A DNA stretch of 64,000 nt from an uncultured Bacilli bacterium (GTDB taxonomy: Bacteria > Bacillota_I > Bacilli_A > RF39 > UBA660). Position numbers and translations under genes: made by a program. Under the pieces are notes generated by a model. It did no database searches and was not told the DNA's origin. It saw nothing but the letters and a program-made list of their open reading frames with translations. Positions 44,809 to 54,597 of the stretch are shown piece after piece. The stretch lies in NCBI GenBank assembly GCA_934141245.1, contig CAKPCB010000005.1, forward strand, positions 33,105-97,104. The letters run 5' to 3'. Each line of letters begins with the position of its first letter. Position 1 is the first letter of the stretch.

Positions 44809-45916
44809 CTAATTGATGTTTTTCATTTACATCTTTATCCGATGTAGTTAATTTTTCTACCTCAACACCACTAATCATATCAAATTTTTTAGATATTTTT
44901 TCCGTTGTAATATAAACATTTTCAACATCCTTATTAACTGTTTGAATACTTTTAGCAAGTTTGTCCCAGCGTTCTTTATATCTCGAAAATTCTATTCCTA
45001 ACTTATTAAGTTCTTCATGAATTATTGATGTATATCTATCTCTTTCAATATTTTTAATAATCATTTGAATGACAGTAAGAGTTGATATTAAAGTAGTTGG
45101 AGATGTAATCCAAACTCTTTTTTTATAAGCATACTCAATCAAATCAGAATGATATGCATTTATTTCTGCAAATATAGCTTCCGCAGGCAAAAACATAATT
45201 GCTTGATCAGATGTAACCCCATCAATTATATATTTACTACTGATTGCATCTATATGTTTTTTTACATCAATTTTAAATTGTTTTTCGTATCTTTCTCTTG
45301 CTTCTTGTGGAAGTTTTTTATCAACCATCATTCTATAGTTCTCTAAAGGAAATTTAGAATCTATTGCAATTGTTCCAAGTGGTTCAGGTGCAAATAATAT
45401 TGAATCTACAATAGTACCATTTGGAAGAGCATATTGAAGTTTAAAAATTTTATCGTTTTTTTCACCAAAAACACTAACTAATACATGTTTTAAATTAACT
45501 TCACCAAATATACCTCTGCTTTTTTTATCAGTAAGTATTCCTTGCAAAGAAACAATATCATTTGATAAGCTATCTATTTTCTTCTGTGCTTCATCTATCT
45601 TTGTAAGTCTCTCTAATATATTTGTAAATGTTTTATTAGTTTTTTCAAAATTTTGATCAAGTCTTTCATTAACTTTATCATTTATTAAATTCAATCTTGA
45701 CTCTATTTTATTATTTAATTTATCAAAATCTTCATTTAATCCTTTACTTAAATCACTTTTAAAATCATTTATTTCTTTATTAATGTTTACTTCAAATCTA
45801 CCTAATCTTTCTGTTATATTAGCTTCATTACTTTTTTTATCTTTATTATTTAAAAGTAATAATATAACTAAAAATATTAATACTATTAATAAAACTATTA
45901 TTATATAATCAAACAT
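44798..45916 (-). CDS. rmuC: DNA recombination protein RmuC
   Basis: This 372-residue protein has an N-terminal membrane helix, a long coiled coil (35-130), then the RmuC nuclease-like domain: GIFGEVNLKHVL, PNGTIVDSILF and GTIAIDSKFPLENY with the PD-(D/E)xK-type core, plus AIMFLPAEAIFAEI. It limits inversions at short inverted repeats. The second ATG is preferred because AGGAGG lies seven bases upstream. Confidence 0.93.
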   Translation of the reverse strand: MFDYIIIVLLIVLIFLVILLLLNNKDKKSNEANITERLGRFEVNINKEINDFKSDLSKGLNEDFDKLNNKIESRLNLINDKVNERLDQNFEKTNKTFTNILERLTKIDEAQKKIDSLSNDIVSLQGILTDKKSRGIFGEVNLKHVLVSVFGEKNDKIFKLQYALPNGTIVDSILFAPEPLGTIAIDSKFPLENYRMMVDKKLPQEARERYEKQFKIDVKKHIDAISSKYIIDGVTSDQAIMFLPAEAIFAEINAYHSDLIEYAYKKRVWITSPTTLISTLTVIQMIIKNIERDRYTSIIHEELNKLGIEFSRYKERWDKLAKSIQTVNKDVENVYITTEKISKKFDMISGVEVEKLTTSDKDVNEKHQLEEQ

Positions 45917-45972
45917 CATTAAACCTCCTATATTAATATGATTAAATTATATCACGATAAATTAAATTTTAA

Positions 45973-46548
45973 CTATTCGAATTTTAATTTTTTATTAATC
46001 AACTTAGAAATAATATAACTTATAGATAAAAGAACGACAACAATTACTAATGTTTTAACATCAGTAATACTTTCCAATAAACTTTTAGATATGAATCCCC
46101 AAAAGTATACTATCGATAGTTTTCCAATTAGTATAGCAGATATAAATTTTTTCAATTCAGTTTTTGATAATCCACAAGCAATATTTATAAGAAAAGCTGG
46201 AGAAAAAGGAAGTGCTATTATAAGCACTAAATTACTAAAGCTAATACTTTTTACCGCTTTTAATGGTTTTGCAACTTTTGGATATCTTTTTACTACTTTA
46301 TCCATCTTTTTACCTACAATATTTTTAAAAAAGAAATATGATAATAAACATCCTAAACTTGTAGACAACCAAGATATTAAAAATCCAATTATGTTGCCAA
46401 ATGCTATCATATTAAATGCTATAAAAACACCAAGTGGAAGTGCTGGTATTATTGATTCTAATATTATTACAAAACATCCAAAAGGAATTCCGAACATTTG
46501 TAAATAAGTAACTACGTTATTAACAAAGGAATTTATTATCTCTTGCAT
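45973..46548 (-). CDS. VTT-domain (TVP38/DedA-like) membrane protein
   Basis: This 191-residue protein has five to six helices with the SNARE-associated/VTT pattern: FGCFVIILESIIPALPLGVFIA, SLGCLLSYFFFKNIVG, LVLIIALPFSPAFLINIACGLS. Relatives scramble lipids or carry undecaprenyl phosphate. Confidence 0.85.
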   Translation of the reverse strand: MQEIINSFVNNVVTYLQMFGIPFGCFVIILESIIPALPLGVFIAFNMIAFGNIIGFLISWLSTSLGCLLSYFFFKNIVGKKMDKVVKRYPKVAKPLKAVKSISFSNLVLIIALPFSPAFLINIACGLSKTELKKFISAILIGKLSIVYFWGFISKSLLESITDVKTLVIVVVLLSISYIISKLINKKLKFE

Positions 46549-46651
46549 ATTATCACCATTAATTATTATAATACAATTTTATACTATTTTAAACATAATA
46601 ACTTAAATAATATACATAATATAAATATAAAAAACAAAAAGGAGTTTTCAT

Positions 46652-47164
46652 ATGGATATAAGTATTTTAATATTATGTATAAAAATTTTTTTAGTAAGAA
46701 TCATAGATGTATCACTTGGTACATTTAGAACAATTATTACAGTTAAAGGTAAAGCTTTATATGCAAGTATTATAGGCTTTATAGAAGTATTTGTATGGTT
46801 TATAATTGTTAGAGAAGCATTAAATACAGACATAGATAGTATATGGATTGCAATATCATATTCACTTGGATTTTCAACCGGTACATATATTGGCTCTATA
46901 TTATCTAAAAAATTCATAGAAGGAACTTTGAGTGTACAAATAATAACAAATAAATATAATTTAGTTGAAGTAATAAGAGAAAGCGGGTATGGAGTATCTG
47001 TTATAAATGTTAATGGTAAAGACGAAGATAATAAATATATGCTACTTATAGAAATTAAGAATAAAAGTTTAAAACACCTAAAAGAAATTGCAACAAAATA
47101 TGATAAGGATTCATTTTTTATTGTATCCGAAACAAAATATGTACAAAATGGTTATATAAAATAA
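46652..47164 (+). CDS. UPF0316 (DUF2179/DUF5698) membrane protein
   Basis: This 170-residue protein begins ILCIKIFLVRIIDVSLGTFRTI. Three helices are followed by a soluble ferredoxin-like DUF2179 domain (GYGVSVINVNGKDEDNKYMLLIEI). Function is not established. AAAAGGAG precedes the ATG. Confidence 0.88.
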   Translation: MDISILILCIKIFLVRIIDVSLGTFRTIITVKGKALYASIIGFIEVFVWFIIVREALNTDIDSIWIAISYSLGFSTGTYIGSILSKKFIEGTLSVQIITNKYNLVEVIRESGYGVSVINVNGKDEDNKYMLLIEIKNKSLKHLKEIATKYDKDSFFIVSETKYVQNGYIK

Positions 47165-47191
47165 GAGAATATTAAATTCATATTCTCTTAT
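47161..47191. terminator. bidirectional stem-loop
   Basis: ATAAGAGAATAT/ATATTCTCTTAT around a seven-base loop between convergent stops. The T-tract is weak. Confidence 0.5.
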
Positions 47192-47462
47192 ACTCATTAT
47201 AACCACCTATAACATTAACTACATTGTACCCTTTTCTTCTTAATCTTTCACATACCCTACTACTTGTATCACCATATTCACAATATATATAATATGTATC
47301 AACCATATTAAGATATAAATCAGAATTCATTAAAAGAAAATTCTTTGGTATATTCTTTGATGTAGGAATATTACCCAAATTATATTGATAATTATCTCTA
47401 ATGTCTATTATTTTAACTCTTGGTATTAGTGATTTTAACTGCATCACTGAAATATCATTCAT
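47178..47462 (-). CDS. rhodanese-like domain protein
   Basis: This 94-residue single rhodanese domain has KIIDIRDNYQYNLGNIPTSKNIP, active-site loop IYCEYGDTSSRVC with the catalytic Cys, and VVNVIGGYNEY. It would be a sulfur or other thiol carrier. GGAGGT precedes the ATG. Confidence 0.9.
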   Translation of the reverse strand: MNDISVMQLKSLIPRVKIIDIRDNYQYNLGNIPTSKNIPKNFLLMNSDLYLNMVDTYYIYCEYGDTSSRVCERLRRKGYNVVNVIGGYNEYKRI

Positions 47463-47531
47463 TATAATACCTCCACTTTATTATATGAAAAAATAAAGCA
47501 GGCATTAATTATTTAATCTATATAAAACACA

Positions 47532-48371
47532 TTAAGCGGTTAAAACAGAGTTACCATTTAATTTAATACTATTGAATATATTATTATAGTCATATTGAAA
47601 TTTATCAGAATAAACAGCTATATATGCATGTTTATCATCTATTACATTTAATTTCATAACAATTTTATATGATTCGTTTTTAGTAACTGTCATTTCAAAA
47701 AAATCATTACTTTTTTCTTTTTCAAATATTACATAATCTTTATCTTCAAAAGTTTTTTTCATATCATTAACATGAGAATCAAATAAATTATTATAATCAT
47801 AATTACTATTATCATCAACATAATCAATCATGAAAAAGAATTTATCTTCTTCTATTCCCTCACAATAAATATCATAATCATTAGTATCTTGAGTGCTACA
47901 TGTCCACGTATCATCAAGTGAAACCGTAAATTCATTATCATTAGTTACATAATCAGTTGTTGCATCAAAAGAATCAATAGTAAAAACTATTAGTAAAACT
48001 ACAAGTATTATTATACTTATAATATACAATAATATATATAAAATACAATTTATAATTCCCCACCATTTTTTATCTTTTATAACATGATAAACATAATAAA
48101 TTGGTATATAAAATATATTTAAAAATATTATCAAGAAGATTCTATCAACTTTCTGTCTTGAATTGAAATCCTTGTTTTTAGATATATGAATTATACAAAA
48201 CAAGTATGAATACATAAGGATTATAAATCCAACTAGAAACAAAATTACAATAGGATATATATACTTATTACGTATAACCTCAAATACTGCCGAAAACATC
48301 AACAACACTGTTGATATAACAAACAAATCTAATCCTTCTAAAATAATTAAATTTCTTAATTTTTCTCTCAT
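47532..48371 (-). CDS. multi-helix membrane protein with extracellular domain
   Basis: This 279-residue protein has four to five helices in the first 140 residues and then an Asp/Tyr-rich outer domain (SLDDTWTCSTQD...CEGIEEDKFFFMIDYVDD) with two Cys. The ATG at 48371 has AGGTG upstream; the earlier GTG is part of that site. It lies 14 bases downstream of the ABC-F gene. The family is not recognised. Confidence 0.6.
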   Translation of the reverse strand: MREKLRNLIILEGLDLFVISTVLLMFSAVFEVIRNKYIYPIVILFLVGFIILMYSYLFCIIHISKNKDFNSRQKVDRIFLIIFLNIFYIPIYYVYHVIKDKKWWGIINCILYILLYIISIIILVVLLIVFTIDSFDATTDYVTNDNEFTVSLDDTWTCSTQDTNDYDIYCEGIEEDKFFFMIDYVDDNSNYDYNNLFDSHVNDMKKTFEDKDYVIFEKEKSNDFFEMTVTKNESYKIVMKLNVIDDKHAYIAVYSDKFQYDYNNIFNSIKLNGNSVLTA

Positions 48372-48385
48372 TTTAAACACCTATC

Positions 48386-49975
48386 TTATTTCTTTTTTTT
48401 ACTTTCCAAATATTGATCATATGTCATTTTTCTATCTATTATACCACTATCTGTTATTTCAATTACTCTATTTGCAATAGTTTCAGTAAACTGATGATCC
48501 TTTGATGTAAATAGCATCTCACCAGTAAACTTAATAAGTCCATTATTAAGCGATGTAATACTCTCTAGATCTAAGTGATTAGTTGGTTCATCTAATATTA
48601 AGAAGTTAGGAGACTCTAACATAATCTTTGACAACATACACCTTGCTTTTTCACCACCTGATAAAACTGGAACTTTTTTGAATACATCTTCTCCTGAAAA
48701 TAACATTCTTCCCAAAAAGCCTCTAAGAAGTGTCTCATCATCAATATTATAGTAATTGCCAATCCATTCCATAATCGTTTGATCCTTAGTAAAATATTTT
48801 GAATTATCCTGTGGAAAATATGATGGAATAACTGTTTTACCAAAAATAATTTCTCCTGAATCTTTTTTTTCTTCTCCCATTAGTATCTTAAAAAGTGTTG
48901 TTTTTGCAATATTGTCACTACCAACAAACGCTATTTTATCACCTTTTTGAACTGTAAAACTAATATTATTTAATACCTTTTTTCCATCAATTACCTTACT
49001 TAATTTTTTTACAGTCAAAATTTCTTTTCCAACAGGTTTTTCTATTTTAAAGTCAATATAAGGATATTTTCTAGAAGAAGGAACAATTTCATCTAATTCA
49101 ATCTTCTCTAACATTTTCTTTCTGGATGTTGCTTGTTTTGATTTAGATGCATTAGCAGAAAATCTAGCAATAAAAGATTGTAATTCCTTAATTTTTTCTT
49201 CTTTTTTCTTATTTGACTCTTTCATTTGTTTTAATGCAAGTTGACTTGACTCATACCAAAAATCATAATTCCCAATATATAATTTTATTTTATTAAAGTC
49301 AATATCCGCAATATGTGTACAAACTTTATTTAAAAAATGTCTATCATGTGATACCACAATAACTGTATTACTAAAATTAATAAGAAATTCTTCTAACCAT
49401 TCAATAGCATCTATATCCAATCCATTTGTAGGCTCATCTAAAAGTAATATATCTGGATTTCCAAATAAAGCTTGAGCTAGTAATACTTTAACCTTTATAT
49501 TATTAGGAACATCTTTCATCAAACTATAATGCAGTTTAACATCAACACCTAAATTACTTAAAAGTTGACTTGCATCACTTTCTGCTTCCCATCCATTAAG
49601 TTCTGCAAACTCAGCTTCCAATTCACCAAGTTTAATACCATCCTGATCTGTAAATTCAGTATGGGAATAAAGTTCTTCTTTTTCTTTCATTATTGAATAT
49701 AATTTTGTATTACCCATTATAACAGTATCTATTACTCTTTCTTCGTCATATTGATAATGATCTTGTTTTAAAACAGCAATTCTTTCTCCCTTAGTAATTA
49801 CAATATCGCCATGTGTTGTTTCTAATTCACCAGATAATAATTTTAAAAATGTTGATTTGCCCGCACCATTCGCACCTATTAATCCATAACAATTACCAGA
49901 TGTAAATTTAATATTAACATCTTCAAATAATGTCCTTTTTCCGAATTTTAATGTTACATTGTTTAATTGTATCAT
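48386..49975 (-). CDS. ABC-F ATPase (YkpA/YbiT-like)
   Basis: This 529-residue protein has two soluble ATPase domains and no membrane helix. The first has Walker A GANGAGKS and LLDEPTNGLD, the second GSDNIAKTT (the variant P-loop of YkpA-type members) and SGGEKARCMLSKIML with LDEPTNHLD. The linker between them is Lys-rich. ABC-F proteins act on the ribosome in stalling rescue or antibiotic protection. GAGGTG precedes the ATG. Confidence 0.93.
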   Translation of the reverse strand: MIQLNNVTLKFGKRTLFEDVNIKFTSGNCYGLIGANGAGKSTFLKLLSGELETTHGDIVITKGERIAVLKQDHYQYDEERVIDTVIMGNTKLYSIMKEKEELYSHTEFTDQDGIKLGELEAEFAELNGWEAESDASQLLSNLGVDVKLHYSLMKDVPNNIKVKVLLAQALFGNPDILLLDEPTNGLDIDAIEWLEEFLINFSNTVIVVSHDRHFLNKVCTHIADIDFNKIKLYIGNYDFWYESSQLALKQMKESNKKKEEKIKELQSFIARFSANASKSKQATSRKKMLEKIELDEIVPSSRKYPYIDFKIEKPVGKEILTVKKLSKVIDGKKVLNNISFTVQKGDKIAFVGSDNIAKTTLFKILMGEEKKDSGEIIFGKTVIPSYFPQDNSKYFTKDQTIMEWIGNYYNIDDETLLRGFLGRMLFSGEDVFKKVPVLSGGEKARCMLSKIMLESPNFLILDEPTNHLDLESITSLNNGLIKFTGEMLFTSKDHQFTETIANRVIEITDSGIIDRKMTYDQYLESKKKK

Positions 49976-50030
49976 AAAGTATCACCTCAAAACTAATATA
50001 AATTTTACTATATATACTATATTTATTCAA

Positions 50031-50054
50031 GAAAAAAAGCCATTAAAGGCTTTA
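50031..50054 (-). terminator. terminator of the membrane-anchored hypothetical gene
   Basis: AAAGCC/GGCTTT with a six-base loop, then seven T on the minus strand. Confidence 0.75.
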
Positions 50055-50058
50055 ATTA

Positions 50059-50895
50059 CTAATTACTTTTTCTAAATATTTCATACCATTCTTTAAGACT
50101 TTGTAATCCTTGTTTAGTAAGATCTTTAGCTAGATCTAATGTTAATCCCAAACTTTCTCTCATAACTTGAAAATCTTTTTTTGCTTGACTACAAGCTTCT
50201 GGTCCTAATTCAGTACATACTTTATTTGAAATTTCCAAATATTTTATAGTTGCTTTTTCAATTACGTTATTAACTCCAAGTTTAATTTCATTCTTATAAC
50301 CCGGTCTTACTTCTTCCAACATTGCATCTATTTCAATGACAATATTAGTAATGTGCAATTTAGCAGAATCTGTTAATTGTTGAAATGTATATCCATTTAT
50401 TTCAGTACCATAAAACACAAAATCAGTTATTTTTATAAATTCTTCTTTAGCAATTTTTAATACTTTATTTACATCTTCTTCAGTAAAAATATCATTTTCA
50501 ACTTTCTCAGCATAAGTAACTATTTTATTGCTAGCTTCCTCTTTAGTACTTTTACTAATATTACTATTAGAACTTTGATTATTATCTGTTACAGTATTAT
50601 TAGTAGTAGTAGCTTCACTCACACTTTTTTCTACTTTAAAATTTTCTGTACCAGCAGTTTGATAAGAATTATTATTAACATTCTCATCATTTTTTTGTTT
50701 AAATTCATAAACTGGAACTGTATTGTTTGATTTCTCTACAGTAATATCATTATTGCTATTTGATTTAACATCTGCAGAATAAGTTTTATTAGCAAGACTA
50801 ATTTTTCCAATTGTAAAGCAAATAACAATTCCCATTATTGAAACACCAAGTACAATTCCAACAATTAATCCAAAATAACTTTCTTTATTTTTCAT
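50059..50895 (-). CDS. membrane-anchored hypothetical helical protein
   Basis: This 278-residue protein has an N-terminal helix (GLIVGIVLGVSIMGIVICF). A Ser/Asn/Thr/Val-rich disordered linker runs to about 110, and a helical extracytoplasmic domain includes a CTELGPEACSQAKKDF Cys pair. GAGGGGAG precedes the ATG. It is divergent from the glucosaminidase gene, so it may be a wall-associated protein. The family is not recognised. Confidence 0.6.
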   Translation of the reverse strand: MKNKESYFGLIVGIVLGVSIMGIVICFTIGKISLANKTYSADVKSNSNNDITVEKSNNTVPVYEFKQKNDENVNNNSYQTAGTENFKVEKSVSEATTTNNTVTDNNQSSNSNISKSTKEEASNKIVTYAEKVENDIFTEEDVNKVLKIAKEEFIKITDFVFYGTEINGYTFQQLTDSAKLHITNIVIEIDAMLEEVRPGYKNEIKLGVNNVIEKATIKYLEISNKVCTELGPEACSQAKKDFQVMRESLGLTLDLAKDLTKQGLQSLKEWYEIFRKSN

Positions 50896-50948
50896 TTCAA
50901 AACTCCCCTCTCAATACGGCTGATATTATAGCATAAACTAATCAAATT

Positions 50949-50984
50949 GTCAAATTTGACGTTTAATCGCTTTTATGTTAGAAT
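50949..50984 (+). promoter_or_regulatory. promoter with overlapping palindromic operator
   Basis: TTGACG at 50956-50961, a 17-bp spacer and an extended -10 TGtTAGAAT ending at 50984. A perfect palindrome GTCAAATTTGAC (50949-50960) covers the -35 box, as a repressor site would. Confidence 0.6.
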
Positions 50985-51031
50985 AATAATCACTTGCTTA
51001 AAATACAAGTATTATGATAGGAGTGAATAAT

Positions 51032-51649
51032 TTGAAACCAGTCCTGAAAAAATTAACTATTACTATTATTTATACGTCTATACTATTTATAATAGTGTTA
51101 ATTGGACCAAAAGAACAAACAGAAGACTATAAAGATTATATAACTGATACTGTATCATATAATTTCGTAGATACATATGATGAAGTTAACAACTTTAATG
51201 TAAAAAAAGATGAAGAAAAAAAAAGAAAAGCACTTGTTGTTTATAATGATATGACAATGGATGAACTATCAAATAAAATTAATAAATCATTAAATTCAAC
51301 TATTTCAAACAAAGGTAATTTAATTACCAGTTATTCATTAAAAAGAGGTGTTGACCCAATTATTGCAACTGCAATAATATTACAAGAAACTGGATGTAAA
51401 TGGGATTGTAGTTACTTAGTAAAAGCTTGTAATAATGTTGGTGGTGTTAAAGGTGGTCCTGGATGTAATGGAGAATATAAAAGATATTCCTCATTAGACA
51501 ATGGAATTAAACATTTCATAGATAATTTAGCAGACAATTTTTATGCATATGGATTAAATACGCCCGAAAAAATGAATAGTAAATATGCCGAAAGCAAAAG
51601 CTGGGCTCAATACGTAAACAATTATATAAATGAAATAAACAATAAATAA
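51032..51649 (+). CDS. membrane-anchored glucosaminidase-like hydrolase
   Basis: This protein is 205 residues from a TTG at 51032 with AGGAG 8 bases upstream. An N-terminal helix (LTITIIYTSILFIIVLIG) precedes a lysozyme-like domain: SLKRGVDPIIATAIILQETGCKW (Glu likely catalytic), NNVGGVKGGPGC, YSSLDNGIKHFIDNL. It would cut glycan strands in the wall. It ends in a clear terminator. Confidence 0.75.
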   Translation: MKPVLKKLTITIIYTSILFIIVLIGPKEQTEDYKDYITDTVSYNFVDTYDEVNNFNVKKDEEKKRKALVVYNDMTMDELSNKINKSLNSTISNKGNLITSYSLKRGVDPIIATAIILQETGCKWDCSYLVKACNNVGGVKGGPGCNGEYKRYSSLDNGIKHFIDNLADNFYAYGLNTPEKMNSKYAESKSWAQYVNNYINEINNK

Positions 51650-51686
51650 AACTCATCTCTTTATGTGAAATGAGTTTTATTTTTTT
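51644..51686. terminator. bidirectional terminator
   Basis: AAATAAAACTCAT/ATGAGTTTTATTT stem between convergent glucosaminidase and pseudouridine synthase genes, with T and A runs on both sides. Confidence 0.8.
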
Positions 51687-52348
51687 ATGACTTTAATAAA
51701 TTCATTAGGTACATCTGTTTCAAAATCCATCTTTTTATTTGTAATAGGATTAATCAAAACTAATTTATTTGCATGAAGTCCAAGTCTTTTAATTGGATTT
51801 GTCTTTGAATTATATTTTTTATCACCTATTATAGGATTTCCAATACTAGATAATTGAACTCTTATTTGATTCTTTTTACCAGTCTTTATATTTATCTTTA
51901 AAAGGGAAAACTTAGTATTTGAGTCAATTACTTTATATTTTGTTATTGCTAATTTACCCTTATTTTTATTTTTAGTTTCAAAAACTCTAAAAGTTTTTTT
52001 GTCTTCGTCTAAATAAGACTTTAATTCTTTTTCATCATCTGATGGAGTTCCTTCAACTACAGCAACGTATTGTCTTTCAACTGCAAGATTATCCCAATTA
52101 TGTTGAAGAAGAAACTTTAGTTTTTCACTTTTTGAAAAAACTACTATACCGCTTGTATCTCTATCAAGTCTATGCACAATAAAAACTTTATTATTTTTAT
52201 TTTTTTGTTTTAAATACTTATAAACCTTATGAAACAAAGTTTTTTCTTTTTCCTTATCAGTAGATACTGTTAAAATACCAGCAGGTTTATTTATTACGAT
52301 AAGTTCTTTATCTTCGTATATAATATCTAGCTTATCTTTTTTCGACAA
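51677..52348 (-). CDS. RluA-family pseudouridine synthase
   Basis: This protein is 223 residues from a TTG at 52348, one base after the upstream stop and with AAGGTG upstream. LIVINKPAGILTV and HRLDRDTSGIVVFSK (catalytic Asp) are diagnostic, and RLGLHANKLVL follows. It modifies rRNA or tRNA uridines. There is no S4 domain. Confidence 0.9.
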   Translation of the reverse strand: MSKKDKLDIIYEDKELIVINKPAGILTVSTDKEKEKTLFHKVYKYLKQKNKNNKVFIVHRLDRDTSGIVVFSKSEKLKFLLQHNWDNLAVERQYVAVVEGTPSDDEKELKSYLDEDKKTFRVFETKNKNKGKLAITKYKVIDSNTKFSLLKINIKTGKKNQIRVQLSSIGNPIIGDKKYNSKTNPIKRLGLHANKLVLINPITNKKMDFETDVPNEFIKVIKK

Positions 52349-52349
52349 T

Positions 52350-53234
52350 TTAAACACCTTCTTTATCAAACTTTGGAATGAAACTTTCGCTTGCTGTCCC
52401 ATCTTCTTGAACAAAAGCATTTCTAACACCTAAATCATAAGCATATTCTATCAGCTCATTATACTCTTCATCTGTAACTTTTCTATTTAGTTCAGAATAT
52501 TTAAATTCTTTAACAGGAGTATATTGATTCATAATACTTATAATAATATTATCTTGATATTTATTGTATAAATATTTAATTATATTTTTTGCATCTTCAA
52601 GTAGCGAGGGTAATAACAATACCCTTACTATTACTCCTTTAATTAAAATATCACCATCAAAAACAGGAACTCCAACTTGATTATACATTGCCTCTATTGC
52701 TTTTGATGCTTTGTCAAAATAATTATCAACACAAGAATACTTTTTTCCATATTTATTATCATAATATCTCAAATCAGTTAAATAAATATCAACTGTTTTA
52801 TTTAATAAAAAAATAGTAGTAACACTTTCATAACCACTAGTATTATAAACTATTGGCAATGTTAGACCCTTTTTTCTAGCTTTTGAAATTCCATTTATTA
52901 TTTGTGGTACATAATGAGTTGGAGTAACCAAATTTATATTATGGACCTTTTTGTTTTGAAGTTCAATACATATATCACTAAATCTATTTACACTTATATC
53001 TTTTCCATAACCATCTCTAATAGAATAGTTTTGACAATATACACATTTTAAATTACAATGTGAAAAAAATATTGTTCCACTACCATTTTTATAAGAAATA
53101 CAAGGCTCTTCCCACATATGAACACTTGCCAAAGCAACTCTTAGCTTATTACTTGCTTTACAAAATCCTAAACTATTATATCTGTTTACTTTACAGTCTC
53201 TTGGACATAATCTACATTCTTTTAATTCATTCAT
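52350..53234 (-). CDS. radical SAM protein, PflA-like (COG1313)
   Basis: This 294-residue protein has the Fe-S motif CNLKCVYCQN, preceded by CRLCPRDCKVNRYNSLGFC, the four-Cys N-terminus typical of COG1313 proteins related to pyruvate formate-lyase activating enzymes. It generates a 5'-deoxyadenosyl radical; the partner protein is not in the window. It is co-transcribed with the AAA ATPase upstream. Confidence 0.88.
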   Translation of the reverse strand: MNELKECRLCPRDCKVNRYNSLGFCKASNKLRVALASVHMWEEPCISYKNGSGTIFFSHCNLKCVYCQNYSIRDGYGKDISVNRFSDICIELQNKKVHNINLVTPTHYVPQIINGISKARKKGLTLPIVYNTSGYESVTTIFLLNKTVDIYLTDLRYYDNKYGKKYSCVDNYFDKASKAIEAMYNQVGVPVFDGDILIKGVIVRVLLLPSLLEDAKNIIKYLYNKYQDNIIISIMNQYTPVKEFKYSELNRKVTDEEYNELIEYAYDLGVRNAFVQEDGTASESFIPKFDKEGV

Positions 53235-53241
53235 AGTTTAC

Positions 53242-54495
<1,254 letters not shown>

Positions 54496-54561
54496 AGGTA
54501 ATACCTCCAATACTTTAATTATTATAACACAAAATAAAATTTATAAATATTATTATTTAAA

Positions 54562-54597
54562 AAAAGCATAAGAATTTATTTTATTCAGATGCTCTAT
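54562..54597 (-). terminator. terminator of the hybrid histidine kinase gene
   Basis: AGCAT/ATGCT outer and GAAT/ATTC inner stems, then seven T on the minus strand. Confidence 0.55.
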
